From contig CACJPL010000004.1 in NCBI GenBank assembly GCA_902595285.1, positions 62,001 to 126,000 on the forward strand: a stretch of DNA of 64,000 nucleotides. The letters are read 5' to 3'. Under the pieces are notes generated by a model. It saw only the letters and a program-made list of their open reading frames with translations. It had not been told where the DNA came from and ran no database searches. Below are positions 1 to 9,531 of this stretch, piece after piece (positions within the stretch are counted from its first letter, which is position 1; each line of letters opens with the position of its first letter). Source of the DNA: an uncultured Pelagibacteraceae bacterium (lineage in GTDB: Bacteria > Pseudomonadota > Alphaproteobacteria > Pelagibacterales > Pelagibacteraceae). The translations under genes were made by a program, and so were the position numbers.

Positions 1-457
1 TAATTAAGCTTGTATTCAGAATTAGTGCAAAGCTGCACCAAAGTAAATATGGAATCATTAAGTAGGCACTCAACATCTTGACGCGTTTAAACCTCAAAAT
101 AAGATTAATTATCAATGCTATTAATATTATTAATACTAAAAGGGCCAAGACCATATTATGAAAAACAAAAAAAACTACACTCCAAGTTGTATTGAATACT
201 AAATGAATAAAATAAATGTAAACAGTATTCATATCTCTATTTTTTGTATGCCAATAAAGCCATATTGAAATTGTCATTAATGTATACAAGGTGGTCCAAA
301 CAGGTCCGAATATCCAATCTGGTGGATTAAATGATGGTTTATTTAGTAATGAGTACCATGGCTCTTTAAATGTAATGGTCGCTAAACCACCAATCAATGA
401 AGCAAAGAATGTAATAGTAAGAAACAATATAAATGTTAAAAATTTATTTTTAAACAT
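1..457 (-). CDS. tspO: TspO/MBR family tryptophan-rich sensory protein (partial, cut by window edge)
   Basis: Translating the minus strand from the ATG at 457 gives an open frame to the window edge, about 152 residues. It has several hydrophobic helices and TspO landmarks: KPSFNPPDWIFGPVWT near residues 35-50, a WLYW segment, FNTTWSVVFF, and a final YLLWCSFALILN. TspO proteins bind porphyrins and are tied to tetrapyrrole and photo-oxidative stress responses in alphaproteobacteria. Only the last few residues seem to be missing. An in-frame ATG at 472 is an alternative start. The gene is divergent from the SDR gene, with only 8-23 bases between the starts. Family assignment is by recognised motifs. 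Confidence 0.85.
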   Translation of the reverse strand, partial: MFKNKFLTFILFLTITFFASLIGGLATITFKEPWYSLLNKPSFNPPDWIFGPVWTTLYTLMTISIWLYWHTKNRDMNTVYIYFIHLVFNTTWSVVFFVFHNMVLALLVLIILIALIINLILRFKRVKMLSAYLMIPYLLWCSFALILNTSLI

Positions 458-480
458 GCTAAATATATACATAACAAAAA

Positions 481-1239
481 ATGAGTAAAAAAACTATTTG
501 GATTACTGGCGGTAGTACTGGTATTGGAAAAGCTTTAGCAATTAAATTTGCAAGTAAGGGATGGAACGTTGCTATATCTGCAAGAAGAGCTGAATTACTA
601 AATGAGCTTTCAAATTCTTATGAAAATATTTCAGGTTTTGCTTTAGATGTAACAGATAAGGAAAAATGCAAAGAAGTGTTTAATGAAATTAAAAACAAAT
701 ATGAAAATATTGATATTTGTTTTTTTTCAACTGGAACATGGGATCCCAAAAAAGAAAAAGATATAGATGTCGAACAAATGGAAGATGTCTTTAAAGTAAA
801 TTTTTTTGGAACTGTAAATAGCATCAAAGCAGTTGAAAAATACTTTAGAGATAAAAAAAACGGTATAATTACTATTGTTTCTTCAATTGCAGGATATAGG
901 GGGTTACCTAATTCAACTGGATATGGACCATCTAAATCTGCATTAAATAACTTAGCTGAAAGTTTGTACTTTGATTTTAAAAGGTACAACGTACGTGTTT
1001 GTTTAGTATCTCCTGGATTTATTAAAACACCAATGACAGATAAAAATGATTTTAAAATGCCTTTTTTAAAAACTCCTGAGTATGCTGCAGATCAAATTTA
1101 TGAAGGTTTAGTTAACAAAAATATATTTGAAATACATTTTCCAAAATCGCTTACAATTACATTAAAACTATTGAGTTTTTTACCGAGTAAAATTTATTTT
1201 GGTTTAGTTGGAAAACTAACGAAATATCAAAAAAAATAG
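481..1239 (+). CDS. SDR family NAD(P)-dependent oxidoreductase
   Basis: Classical short-chain dehydrogenase of 252 residues. The cofactor motif TGGSTGIG is at 9-16, the catalytic serine in VSSIAG is near 134, and the catalytic pair is Y148 and K152 in YGPSK. The substrate is not identifiable. The ATG at 481 is the first start in a divergent arrangement with tspO. The gene ends one base before the stop of the convergent DUF3833 lipoprotein. An SDR of this kind often accompanies Cfa-like/DUF1365/FAD-oxidoreductase sets in proteobacteria, so a role in membrane-lipid modification or stress is inferred. Confidence 0.85.
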   Translation: MSKKTIWITGGSTGIGKALAIKFASKGWNVAISARRAELLNELSNSYENISGFALDVTDKEKCKEVFNEIKNKYENIDICFFSTGTWDPKKEKDIDVEQMEDVFKVNFFGTVNSIKAVEKYFRDKKNGIITIVSSIAGYRGLPNSTGYGPSKSALNNLAESLYFDFKRYNVRVCLVSPGFIKTPMTDKNDFKMPFLKTPEYAADQIYEGLVNKNIFEIHFPKSLTITLKLLSFLPSKIYFGLVGKLTKYQKK

Positions 1240-1800
1240 TTAATCTTTTACAAACACAACTGTCAATTCAGCTACTCTAAAACCAAATTTAGTCATTGTT
1301 GCTCTGTTAATTGCAACTCTATCATCTTGTTTAAAAATCCAATCGTCAAAAGTTATTTTTAATTCTTTTCCTTTTACCGGAACTAATAAAACATATTCAA
1401 ATTTAAAGGCTGGTCCATAAGAATAACCTTTTGCTTTGCCAACAACATCACCTGCTGTACCTTCATAATTGTGTTTATCAATTTTGTTTATTGTCCATTC
1501 TCGGTCTTGAACTTCCCCATCATCCCAATTAAATTTTTCTTTAAGAACCAACTGCTTTCCATCCCAGGTTCCATTTAAATCTGCAGAAAATTGTCTTGTA
1601 ACTTTTCCTGACCTATTTTGTAAAACACCCCAAGCCTTTACATTTCCAGATAAATATTCCTCAATGATTAATCTTGGTTCTTTATTTTTAAAATCTTCTG
1701 GTTTCATGGCGCTATTATTTGAGCAATTTGTAATTAAGAATAATAAAATTATCAACGAAATTGGCTTAATAATTTTTAATTGTCGCATAAATATCTCCAT
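1240..1800 (-). CDS. DUF3833 family lipoprotein
   Basis: Protein of 186 residues starting with a hydrophobic signal segment that ends in a lipobox-like ITNC (Cys near 26), so probably a membrane-anchored periplasmic lipoprotein. The body, with NGTWDGKQLVLKEKFNWDDGE followed by a WTI strand, matches what I recall of DUF3833. That family sits in ChrR/RpoE-type stress clusters beside Cfa-like and DUF1365 genes. M5 (position 1788) is an alternative start. It is the last gene of the minus-strand run from 4978. Biochemical function is unknown. Confidence 0.7.
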   Translation of the reverse strand: MEIFMRQLKIIKPISLIILLFLITNCSNNSAMKPEDFKNKEPRLIIEEYLSGNVKAWGVLQNRSGKVTRQFSADLNGTWDGKQLVLKEKFNWDDGEVQDREWTINKIDKHNYEGTAGDVVGKAKGYSYGPAFKFEYVLLVPVKGKELKITFDDWIFKQDDRVAINRATMTKFGFRVAELTVVFVKD

Positions 1801-1804
1801 TATT

Positions 1805-2986
1805 TTATTTATTTTGCATTGAAAACTGAATCAGGTCTATATTTTTGGATTTAAATCCTGCCTCACAATAAGAAAGATAAAACTCCCACATTCTTTTAAA
1901 TTTAAAGTCAAATCCCTGATTTTTAATTAAATCCCATTTTTTTAAAAACTCATTTCTCCATATAGCTAATGTATTTGCATAATGGTCAGCATAAGAGATA
2001 TATGAATTTATAGCTAATCCATTATCAGAGACATATCGGTTAATACTATTTTTATTTGGTAAGAAACCCCCAGGGAAAATATATTTTTGAATAAAATCTT
2101 GTTTGTTTTTGTATCTATCAAATAACTTATCATCAATAGTAATTGCTTGAATAGCTGCTTTTCCACCATCAGATAAGTTAGTTTTAATGGTTTTAAAATA
2201 ACCTTCTAAATAATTTTGGCCAACAGCTTCTATCATTTCTATTGAAGCAATTGAGTTATATTTATCGTTTAAATCCCTATAATCTTTGATTTCAATATTA
2301 ACTTTTTCATTTAAACCACATTTGAAAATTCTTTCTTTCGCAAAATCAAACTGTTTTTTAGATATTGTGATACAGTCAAGTTTCACATCATATTTTTTAC
2401 CTAAGTATTCAGCAAAACCACCCCAACCACATCCTATTTCTAAAACTTTATCTCCATTATTCGGTTTTATTAAATCAATTAATTTTTGATATTTATTATT
2501 TTGTGCTTCAGATAAGTTTTTTGAATCATCTTTAAAAATAGCACTAGAGTAAGTAAGCGTCTCATCTAACCAAAGAGAAAAAAAATCATTACCTAAATCA
2601 TAATGTTTAGCAATATTTTCTTTACTTCTACTTTTTGTATTTTTAATTATCTTATTTTTAACATAATTAATTATTGGAAAATCAAGCAGACCTGAAAATT
2701 TATGTATAATTTGTATATTTCTAGCTGTTAATTCAATTAAATTTGATAAGTTATCAGTTTCAAACTCACCTCTCATATAACTTTCAGCGAAACCAATGCT
2801 TCCATTTCGAATTAAATTATAATTAAAATTTGCTTCTTTAATTAATATATTTGCATGTAATTTATCATTTGGGTTTCCAAACTTTAGAACTTCCCTATCA
2901 AATGTTGTAAGTTCAAGATAGCCATAATCGATCCTGCTTAGAAATTTAAAAACTAATTTATCTGCTACATTATTTAATAACATCAA
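1805..2986 (-). CDS. cfa: Cyclopropane-fatty-acyl-phospholipid synthase family methyltransferase
   Basis: SAM-dependent methyltransferase of 393 residues acting on unsaturated acyl chains of membrane phospholipids. HYDLGNDFF at 128-136 and the SAM-binding VLEIGCGWGGF at 181-191 are diagnostic of the Cfa family. The N-terminal third is the usual lipid-binding extension. The start overlaps the stop of the DUF1365 gene by four bases (ATGA), indicating translational coupling. In other alphaproteobacteria such paralogues next to DUF1365 act in photo-oxidative stress or furan fatty acid formation rather than simple cyclopropanation, so the exact product is open. Confidence 0.88.
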   Translation of the reverse strand: MMLLNNVADKLVFKFLSRIDYGYLELTTFDREVLKFGNPNDKLHANILIKEANFNYNLIRNGSIGFAESYMRGEFETDNLSNLIELTARNIQIIHKFSGLLDFPIINYVKNKIIKNTKSRSKENIAKHYDLGNDFFSLWLDETLTYSSAIFKDDSKNLSEAQNNKYQKLIDLIKPNNGDKVLEIGCGWGGFAEYLGKKYDVKLDCITISKKQFDFAKERIFKCGLNEKVNIEIKDYRDLNDKYNSIASIEMIEAVGQNYLEGYFKTIKTNLSDGGKAAIQAITIDDKLFDRYKNKQDFIQKYIFPGGFLPNKNSINRYVSDNGLAINSYISYADHYANTLAIWRNEFLKKWDLIKNQGFDFKFKRMWEFYLSYCEAGFKSKNIDLIQFSMQNK

Positions 2987-3747
2987 TTTTCTACTGTAAT
3001 ATTGTTTTTAATTTTTAATTTTTTTTTTACAAATTTAATTCCTTTAACCCACAATTTAAACGCTTCAAAATGTATCGCTGAAATTATTTTGAATGTCATC
3101 AAAGGGTGTTTTAAATAGGAATTCATTAAATTTTTATTAGTTAAATCAGATCTTATACCATCTTGAGAGGCAAATAGGATTTTTCCCTCCTGGTCGTATT
3201 GATCTATTATTACAGATAACTTATCTCCAGGATTTAATATCTTAAAAAAATAATTACAATCCATTTCAATAAATGGAGAAACGTGGAATTTTTTTGAACA
3301 ATTATTTTGAATTAATTTATTTTCTCCATCTATTTTAAATACATAAGTATGTTGTTCACCAAATGTATTTTTAACCTCATATAATATAGAAATTAAATTT
3401 TCATCATTGTCATATACAAAAAAAATGCTTAATGGATTAAAAACATAACCTAATATTCTCGGGTAACATAAGAGTTTTACTTTTATATTATCTGTGCTGA
3501 TGCTATTGCTTCTTAAGTTATTTTTTACCCAATCAAGAAGAGATGAACCGTCACGTTCACCGTGGTCTTTCTCATAGAAACTTATTAAATTAAATTTGTT
3601 TAAGGAGAAGAAATTAAGGTTATTATTTAGTTCTTTGAGCTCGGATAGATCTAAAAATAATGAAAAAACTTTATATTTGAAGAAATGTTTCTTTGGCTTA
3701 AATCTTTTATGGACTACACTCCCATTATATATACTAGAATTAATCAT
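2983..3747 (-). CDS. DUF1365 domain-containing protein
   Basis: Protein of 254 residues with the features of DUF1365: SIYNGSVVHKRFKPKKHFFKYKVF at the N terminus (a tract rich in H, K and F), the ARDGSS-like GERDGSSLLDW near 65-75, and LLCYPRILGYVFNPLSIFFVY near 92-112. The family is nearly always found with a Cfa-like enzyme and an FAD oxidoreductase, as here. It overlaps cfa by 4 bases and the FAD gene by 8. A role in lipid modification is inferred from context; no catalytic activity can be read from the sequence. Confidence 0.85.
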   Translation of the reverse strand: MINSSIYNGSVVHKRFKPKKHFFKYKVFSLFLDLSELKELNNNLNFFSLNKFNLISFYEKDHGERDGSSLLDWVKNNLRSNSISTDNIKVKLLCYPRILGYVFNPLSIFFVYDNDENLISILYEVKNTFGEQHTYVFKIDGENKLIQNNCSKKFHVSPFIEMDCNYFFKILNPGDKLSVIIDQYDQEGKILFASQDGIRSDLTNKNLMNSYLKHPLMTFKIISAIHFEAFKLWVKGIKFVKKKLKIKNNITVEN

Positions 3748-4978
3748 TAAGGTTTTTCAGCATTTCAATAGATGATTTTATTCCATCTTCATGAAATCCG
3801 TAACCAAAATAACTGCCACAAAAAAGTAAATCTTTTTGATTTTGTATCTTAACAAGCTCTGATTGAGCATCTAATGCTTTTTGATCATAATATGGATGTG
3901 TAAACTTTACTTTTCTCAATATTTTATCTTCATCAATCTTAAAGTAAGGATTTAATGTTAAGAAAATATTTTTATCACACTTTAGGTTTTGTAATAAATT
4001 TAACCAATACGTAATAGAATTTTTCTCTATATTATTAACATCTATTGAAGAGTTCCAAGAAGACCAAGCTTTTTTGTTTTTTGGCATGGCTCGCTTATCT
4101 GTATGAATATAAGCTATATTTTCTTTATAATTAAAATTTGAAAGAACATTTTTCTCATCATTGGTAGGATTTTCGATTAATTTAAGAGCTTCATCTGCAT
4201 GTGTTGCTAAAATAACCTTGTCGTAATCAAAAAATTCACTTTCTCCACCATAGTATAAATCTAGTCCTGCTGATTTTCTTTTAATTTTTGTGACTTTATA
4301 ATTTTTATAATGTTCTCCGCTTATTTGTGAAATTATTTTACTAACATAGGTCCTACTTCTATTGGTCACTGTGTACCACTGTGGTCTATTTTTTAATTTA
4401 AATAAACCATGATTTTGAAAAAATTTTAAAAAGAAATTTATTGGCATCTTACTTGCTTCATAAGGAGGCATAGACCAAATTGCAGATACCATTGGTATTA
4501 TATGATAATCGATAAAAGTTTTAGATAATTTATTTATTTTTAAATATTCACCTAAGGTTATTTTTTCATTGGCTATTCTGACTTTATCACTTTTTTTATA
4601 AAATTTTATTATATCAAAAAACATTTTCAAAAATTTAATATTAAATAAATTTGATTTATTAGAGAAAATTCCACTTAATCCTTTACCACAATATTCAAAA
4701 TTTGAATTGTCTACTGAAACTGAAAAAGACATATTACTTTTTTCAATTTGAATATCATTTTCTTTAAAAAAATTAATTAAATTTGGATAAGTTTGAAAAT
4801 TAAAAACAATAAAACCAATATCAACTGAAACTTTTTTTTCATCAAAAAACAAGTCTATGGTATGAGAATGTCCACCAAAATGATCTTCTCTTTCAAAAAG
4901 ATCTACATAATGTTTTTTAGATAAGTAATAAGCAGCACTTAGTCCAGAAATACCTGACCCAACAACAGCAATTTTCAT
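3740..4978 (-). CDS. FAD/NAD(P)-binding amine-oxidase-like oxidoreductase
   Basis: Flavoprotein of 412 residues with a Rossmann fold at the extreme N terminus (GSGISGLSAAYYLS at 7-20, then the acidic DLFERE) and the second motif GGHSHTIDL. The C-terminal LLFCGSYFGYGFHEDG is the FAD-closing segment of NAD/FAD-binding proteins partnered with DUF1365. It is the first gene of the minus-strand run, five bases downstream of the gcvP stop. The likely job is redox modification of membrane acyl chains together with the next two genes (inference). Confidence 0.82.
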   Translation of the reverse strand: MKIAVVGSGISGLSAAYYLSKKHYVDLFEREDHFGGHSHTIDLFFDEKKVSVDIGFIVFNFQTYPNLINFFKENDIQIEKSNMSFSVSVDNSNFEYCGKGLSGIFSNKSNLFNIKFLKMFFDIIKFYKKSDKVRIANEKITLGEYLKINKLSKTFIDYHIIPMVSAIWSMPPYEASKMPINFFLKFFQNHGLFKLKNRPQWYTVTNRSRTYVSKIISQISGEHYKNYKVTKIKRKSAGLDLYYGGESEFFDYDKVILATHADEALKLIENPTNDEKNVLSNFNYKENIAYIHTDKRAMPKNKKAWSSWNSSIDVNNIEKNSITYWLNLLQNLKCDKNIFLTLNPYFKIDEDKILRKVKFTHPYYDQKALDAQSELVKIQNQKDLLFCGSYFGYGFHEDGIKSSIEMLKNLND

Positions 4979-4984
4979 TAATTA

Positions 4985-7855
4985 TTATGCTGCATCTTCT
5001 TTAAACTCATCCATACTTGGACAAGTGCAAAAAATATTTTTATCTCCATATACATTGTCAACTCTTGCAACTGGAGGCCAAAATTTATTTGCTTTTAAGA
5101 ATTTTGCTGGATATGCAGCTTGCTCTCTTGAATATTTATGACTCCATTCATCTGAAGCTAATTCAATATCAGTATGAGGTGCATTTTTAATAGGGTTGTC
5201 AACTTTGTCAAACTTGCCTGACTTGACCATATCTATTTCCGCTTTAATGCTAATCAAAGTATCACAAAATCTATCTAGTTCAGATAAACTCTCACTCTCC
5301 GTTGGTTCAATCATCATTGTTCCAGCAACTGGCCATGACATTGTTGGTGCATGAAATCCATAATCTATTAGTCTTTTTGCTATATCTTCTTCTGAAATAC
5401 CTGTGTCACTTTTAATTGATCTAATATCAATAATGCATTCGTGTGCTACATTACCATTTGAACCCTTGTAAAGAATTGGATAGTGGTCTTTTAATCTATT
5501 TGCTATGTAATTTGCATTCAATATTGCAATTTGTGTTGCATGTTTTACACCCTCTGATCCCATCATCTTAATATACATCCAAGAAATAGATAAAATACTT
5601 GAACTTCCCCAAGGGGCTGCTGACACAGCACCTATTCCACTTGCAGGTCCACAATCTTTTACAACTGGATGATTAGGTAGATAAACTTGTAAATGTCTTT
5701 TACACGCGATAGGTCCCATTCCAGGTCCTCCTCCACCATGTGGAATACAAAATGTTTTATGCAGGTTTATATGACAAACATCAGGACCAAAATTTCCTGG
5801 TTTTGCTACACCAACAAGTGCATTTAAATTTGCTCCATCCATATAAACTTGACCACCATGTTCATGAATTACTTCGCATATATCTTTAATTTTTTCTTCA
5901 AATACACCGTGTGTTGATGGGTAAGTTACCATTAATGCACCAAGATTTTCTGAATGCAATTCTGCTTTATTCTTTAAATCTTCAAAATCAACATTTCCCT
6001 CTTTATCGCAATCAACAACTACAACTTTCATTCCAACCATCTGAGCACTTGCAGGATTAGTTCCATGTGCTGAGCTTGGTATTAAGCATATATTTCTATT
6101 TTCATCCCCTCTATCTAAATGATATTTTCTTATTACCATTAACCCTGCATACTCACCTTGAGCTCCCGCATTTGGCTGAAGTGAAACACCAGAAAAACCA
6201 GTGATAGATCTTAACCAATTTTTAAGATCTGTGAACATTTCTCTATATCCCTCCATCTGTTCAACTGGTACAAATGGATGTGGTTCAGCCAACTCTCTCC
6301 ACGAAATAGGTATCATTTCTGCAGTAGCATTTAATTTCATAGTGCATGAACCCAAGGCGATCATTGTTCTGTTAAGGGCTATATCCTTATCTTCTAACTT
6401 TTTAAGATATCTAAGCATCTCTGTCTCTGAGTGATATGAATTAAAAACAGGATGTTCTAAATATTTTGAGGTTCTTAATAAATTTTTAGGTAAATTTGGT
6501 AAACTTACAGTAGGATCTTCTTTTTTAATTGATTCTGCAGCATTAAAAATTTTTAAAAGTTGATTTACTCTATAAACATTTTTTCTTTCGTCGAAAGAAA
6601 CAGACAGCATTTCTGAATTTACTTTTCTAATATTTACTTTTTGATCTAGAGCATTTTTGAAAATCTGATCAGTCTTTTCTTTGGTAATAATAGTTACTGT
6701 ATCAAAAAAATAGTCTGAGTATAATTCATATCCAGATTGCTTTATTTTATCAGCAAAATTTTTTGCTAGTTGAGATACTCTTTCAGATATACTTTTGATT
6801 CCATCCGGACCGTGATAGATGGCATATGCTGCTGAAACAATCGCCAGTAAGGCTTGAGCAGTACAAATATTACTTGTGGCTTTGTCTCTTCTTATGTGTT
6901 GCTCTCTAGTTTGTAACGATAATCTATAAGCCTTGTTTCCATGTCTATCTACTGAAACGCCGACAATCCTACCTGGCATAGATCTTTTATATTCATCTTT
7001 TGTTGCAAAAAAGGCTGCATGAGGGCCTCCATAACCCATTGGAATACCAAACCTTTGGGAGCTACCGACTGCAATATCAGCTCCAAGCTCTCTAGGTGTT
7101 TTTAGCATAGATAGTGCAAGGAGATCGCAAACCAAAATTGCTTTTCCGTTTTTTTTATGAATTTTACTTATAGCCTCGCTAGGATCTTTAATATCACCTA
7201 AAGTTCCTGGATATTGTAAAACTCCACAAACAATATCTTCTTTTAACTGCTCAAGAACTTTGTCCTCGTTTCCAACAAGGACTTTAAGACCCATCGGCTC
7301 TGCTCTAGTTTGAATAACATCAATTGTTTGGGGATGACAATTCTCTGAAACAAAAACTAAATTACTATCACTTTTATTAAGTCTATGACTTAAACCCATA
7401 GCCTCAGCAGCTGCTGTCCCTTCGTCAAGTAAAGACGCATTTGCTATATCCATTCCTGTAAAATCAACAATCATTTGTTGAAAGTTTAATAGCATCTCTA
7501 ATCTACCTTGAGCTACTTCAGGCTGATAAGGTGTATACGATGTATACCAACCCGGATTTTCTAATATATTTCTTAAAATTACATATGGTGTGTAGGTTCC
7601 ATAGTAACCCATGCCGATAAAATTTGAGTAAATCTGGTTTTTTTTTGAAATTGCTTTTAATTTTCTTAAAGCTTCATATTCTGAATTTGGTTCACCAATA
7701 TTTAATTCGCCTTTAAACTGAATTTTTTCTGGTATGGTCTTATTAATAAATTCATCTAATGACTTAAAGTTAAGAGCTTTAAGCATTTTTTCTTGGTCCT
7801 TTTTTGATGGACCTATGTGTCGTCTAATAAAATCTTTTTGTGAATTATGTAACAT
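4985..7855 (-). CDS. gcvP: Glycine dehydrogenase (decarboxylating), P protein
   Basis: Single-chain P protein of 956 residues, the normal length for the fused form. It decarboxylates glycine with pyridoxal phosphate and passes the aminomethyl group to the lipoyl arm of GcvH. The PLP lysine is about K700 in NLHKTFCIPHGGGGPG. The N-terminal half carries FIGMGYYGTYTP and YTPYQPE. The gene is third in gcvT-gcvH-gcvP and overlaps the gcvH stop by one base. The whole operon lies behind the glycine riboswitch, so it should rise with glycine. Confidence 0.97.
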   Translation of the reverse strand: MLHNSQKDFIRRHIGPSKKDQEKMLKALNFKSLDEFINKTIPEKIQFKGELNIGEPNSEYEALRKLKAISKKNQIYSNFIGMGYYGTYTPYVILRNILENPGWYTSYTPYQPEVAQGRLEMLLNFQQMIVDFTGMDIANASLLDEGTAAAEAMGLSHRLNKSDSNLVFVSENCHPQTIDVIQTRAEPMGLKVLVGNEDKVLEQLKEDIVCGVLQYPGTLGDIKDPSEAISKIHKKNGKAILVCDLLALSMLKTPRELGADIAVGSSQRFGIPMGYGGPHAAFFATKDEYKRSMPGRIVGVSVDRHGNKAYRLSLQTREQHIRRDKATSNICTAQALLAIVSAAYAIYHGPDGIKSISERVSQLAKNFADKIKQSGYELYSDYFFDTVTIITKEKTDQIFKNALDQKVNIRKVNSEMLSVSFDERKNVYRVNQLLKIFNAAESIKKEDPTVSLPNLPKNLLRTSKYLEHPVFNSYHSETEMLRYLKKLEDKDIALNRTMIALGSCTMKLNATAEMIPISWRELAEPHPFVPVEQMEGYREMFTDLKNWLRSITGFSGVSLQPNAGAQGEYAGLMVIRKYHLDRGDENRNICLIPSSAHGTNPASAQMVGMKVVVVDCDKEGNVDFEDLKNKAELHSENLGALMVTYPSTHGVFEEKIKDICEVIHEHGGQVYMDGANLNALVGVAKPGNFGPDVCHINLHKTFCIPHGGGGPGMGPIACKRHLQVYLPNHPVVKDCGPASGIGAVSAAPWGSSSILSISWMYIKMMGSEGVKHATQIAILNANYIANRLKDHYPILYKGSNGNVAHECIIDIRSIKSDTGISEEDIAKRLIDYGFHAPTMSWPVAGTMMIEPTESESLSELDRFCDTLISIKAEIDMVKSGKFDKVDNPIKNAPHTDIELASDEWSHKYSREQAAYPAKFLKANKFWPPVARVDNVYGDKNIFCTCPSMDEFKEDAA

Positions 7856-8235
7856 TAGCTTGATGTCTCCTTTGCAAATTTATCGTATTCTTCTTTATTC
7901 ATTAAAGTATCTAGCTCAGAAGAGTCTTTAATTTTCAGTTTAAAAAACCATGCACCACCTTCAGGGTCCTCATTAATTTTGGCAGGATCATCTACAATAG
8001 ATTGATTGGTGTCTACCACTTCACCACTAACTGGAGTATAAACATCACTTGCAGCTTTTGTAGACTCTACAACCCCTGCGGTACCATCCTTTTCAACATT
8101 AGATCCTTTTTCTGGAAGTTCTGCAAAAACTATATCACCAAGCATTTCTGTTGCATGTTTTGTAATTCCTATTGTGGCCACATCTCCTTCTAAAGTAATC
8201 CACTCGTGTTCCTTCGAAAATTTTACTTCACTCAT
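7855..8235 (-). CDS. gcvH: Glycine cleavage system H protein
   Basis: Lipoyl carrier of 126 residues. The lipoylated lysine is K60 in [10 protein letters not shown], followed by the YTPVSGEVV hairpin typical of GcvH. It shuttles the aminomethyl group between P and T proteins. It overlaps gcvT and gcvP by one base each, a tight translationally coupled order. Confidence 0.97.
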   Translation of the reverse strand: MSEVKFSKEHEWITLEGDVATIGITKHATEMLGDIVFAELPEKGSNVEKDGTAGVVESTKAASDVYTPVSGEVVDTNQSIVDDPAKINEDPEGGAWFFKLKIKDSSELDTLMNKEEYDKFAKETSS

Positions 8236-9338
8236 TAATTTACTCCTTTCACATAATTTTTTTTATAAAATGGTAATGCACAAACATTTGCTGGATGTTT
8301 TTTTCCTCTTACTTCAAGTAAAATCTTAGTATCAACTTTTGAAAATTCTCTATCAACATATCCCATCGCTATAGGACCGTTTACACTCGGTCCAAACGTG
8401 CCACTAGTTATCTCACCGATTTGTCTATCTGTATCATCAAATATTTTAGTTTTTTCTCTAGCAATCAATCTACCTTCAGGTTTAATCCCTACTCTTATCT
8501 GATTTGCTCCATCTTGTATTTGATCCATAATTTTTTTTGATCCAATAAAACCTCCATTTGATAATCTAGATTTTGAGATTGCCCATCTAAGGTTTGCCTC
8601 AACTGGTGTTTTATTAATATTTAATTCGTGACCATATAAACATAATCCGGCTTCTAATCTCAAGGTATCTCTTGCCCCAAGTCCTATAAGTTGTGCTCCC
8701 TTTTCTATTAAATTTTCAACAAATTTTTCAACTTTATCGTTAGAAATTGAAATTTCAAATCCATCCTCCCCTGTATAACCTGATCTTGTGACAAATAATT
8801 TTTGATTATCAGAGTCGAACCAATTTCCTGTCATAAAATTTAATTGATCAACCCCATTTATAATTGAGCTTAAAATTTCAACAGACTTAGGTCCTTGAAT
8901 TGCTATCAAAGATCTATTGTTTTCTAAATTCATTTTAAATTTTGAACCTAGTAAATTAGATAAAATTTCAAAATCTTTATCTTTGCATGCAGCATTTAAG
9001 ATAATTAAATACCCCTCCTCAATTTTAGTAATAATTAAATCATCATAAATTCCAGCATCTTCATTCATTAAAAAACTATACTTTGAGCAGTTTTGTTTTA
9101 GATTTTTTAAATCTAATGGAAAAATTTTTTCCAATTCTTCTGTCAAACTTTCATCACCATATATAAATAATTGACCCATATGCGATACATCAAATATTCC
9201 AGAGTGAGATCTTGTGAATTTATGCTCCTCAATAATACCTTTACTATACTGAATGGGCATTTCGTAGCCTGCGAATTCAACAAACTTAGCATGTTTGCTT
9301 TGATGAAGTTTATTTAGTGATGTCTTTTTTATTTCCAT
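8235..9338 (-). CDS. gcvT: Aminomethyltransferase (glycine cleavage T protein)
   Basis: T protein of 367 residues. It releases ammonia and transfers the one-carbon unit to tetrahydrofolate. FDVSHMGQ near 50 and the folate-site stretch [11 protein letters not shown] near 190-200 are diagnostic. It is the first gene of the operon; its ATG at 9338 is about 12 bases from the 3' end of the glycine riboswitch, so control of gcvT translation or early transcription is plausible. SAR11 strains depend on glycine or serine, and this operon disposes of glycine or makes it, depending on flux. Confidence 0.97.
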   Translation of the reverse strand: MEIKKTSLNKLHQSKHAKFVEFAGYEMPIQYSKGIIEEHKFTRSHSGIFDVSHMGQLFIYGDESLTEELEKIFPLDLKNLKQNCSKYSFLMNEDAGIYDDLIITKIEEGYLIILNAACKDKDFEILSNLLGSKFKMNLENNRSLIAIQGPKSVEILSSIINGVDQLNFMTGNWFDSDNQKLFVTRSGYTGEDGFEISISNDKVEKFVENLIEKGAQLIGLGARDTLRLEAGLCLYGHELNINKTPVEANLRWAISKSRLSNGGFIGSKKIMDQIQDGANQIRVGIKPEGRLIAREKTKIFDDTDRQIGEITSGTFGPSVNGPIAMGYVDREFSKVDTKILLEVRGKKHPANVCALPFYKKNYVKGVN

Positions 9339-9349
9339 ATTAACTCTTC

Positions 9350-9492
9350 TTTGCCCCCTCTGTCTTGGTGCCTGAGAGATTTGCTCCTTCGGCGAGAATA
9401 ATTCTCTTTCCAGAGTTAATATGTACGGTCCTTTTGCCTGAGAGTTTCCGGGGTGGTTGCTCCTTCGGCGCTACAAAAGTAGTCTCTCCCGT
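9350..9492 (-). ncRNA. Tandem glycine riboswitch upstream of gcvT
   Basis: On the minus strand there are two copies of the glycine aptamer core. Aptamer 1 (about 9491-9430) has CGGGAGAG, then GCCGAAGGAGCAA and CTCTCAGGCAAAAGGAC. Aptamer 2 (about 9415-9352) has GGAAAGAG, again GCCGAAGGAGCAA, then CTCTCAGGCACCAAGACAG. The two are joined by a short linker, as in the classical cooperative gcvT riboswitch. Glycine-responsive riboswitches before gcvT are established in SAR11. I see no clear intrinsic terminator between the aptamer and gcvT, so translational control looks more likely (inference). Confidence 0.95.
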
Positions 9493-9499
9493 ATATGTA

Positions 9500-9529
9500 T
9501 TTATAACACATTTTAATTTTTAATGTGAA
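9500..9529 (-). promoter_or_regulatory. Candidate promoter of the gcvTHP operon
   Basis: Minus-strand TTCACA (9529-9524) is separated by 18 bases from TATAAA (9505-9500), just upstream of the first riboswitch aptamer. It fills the short gap after the EamA gene stop. This is a sigma70-like match found by eye; in such AT-rich DNA the -10 alone is weak evidence, but the position is right. Confidence 0.5.
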
Positions 9530-9531
9530 AT

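Noticed and set aside
291..488. Plus-strand frame of 65 codons before the SDR gene
   Set aside because: It is antisense to a clear TspO coding frame on the minus strand and has no family features.
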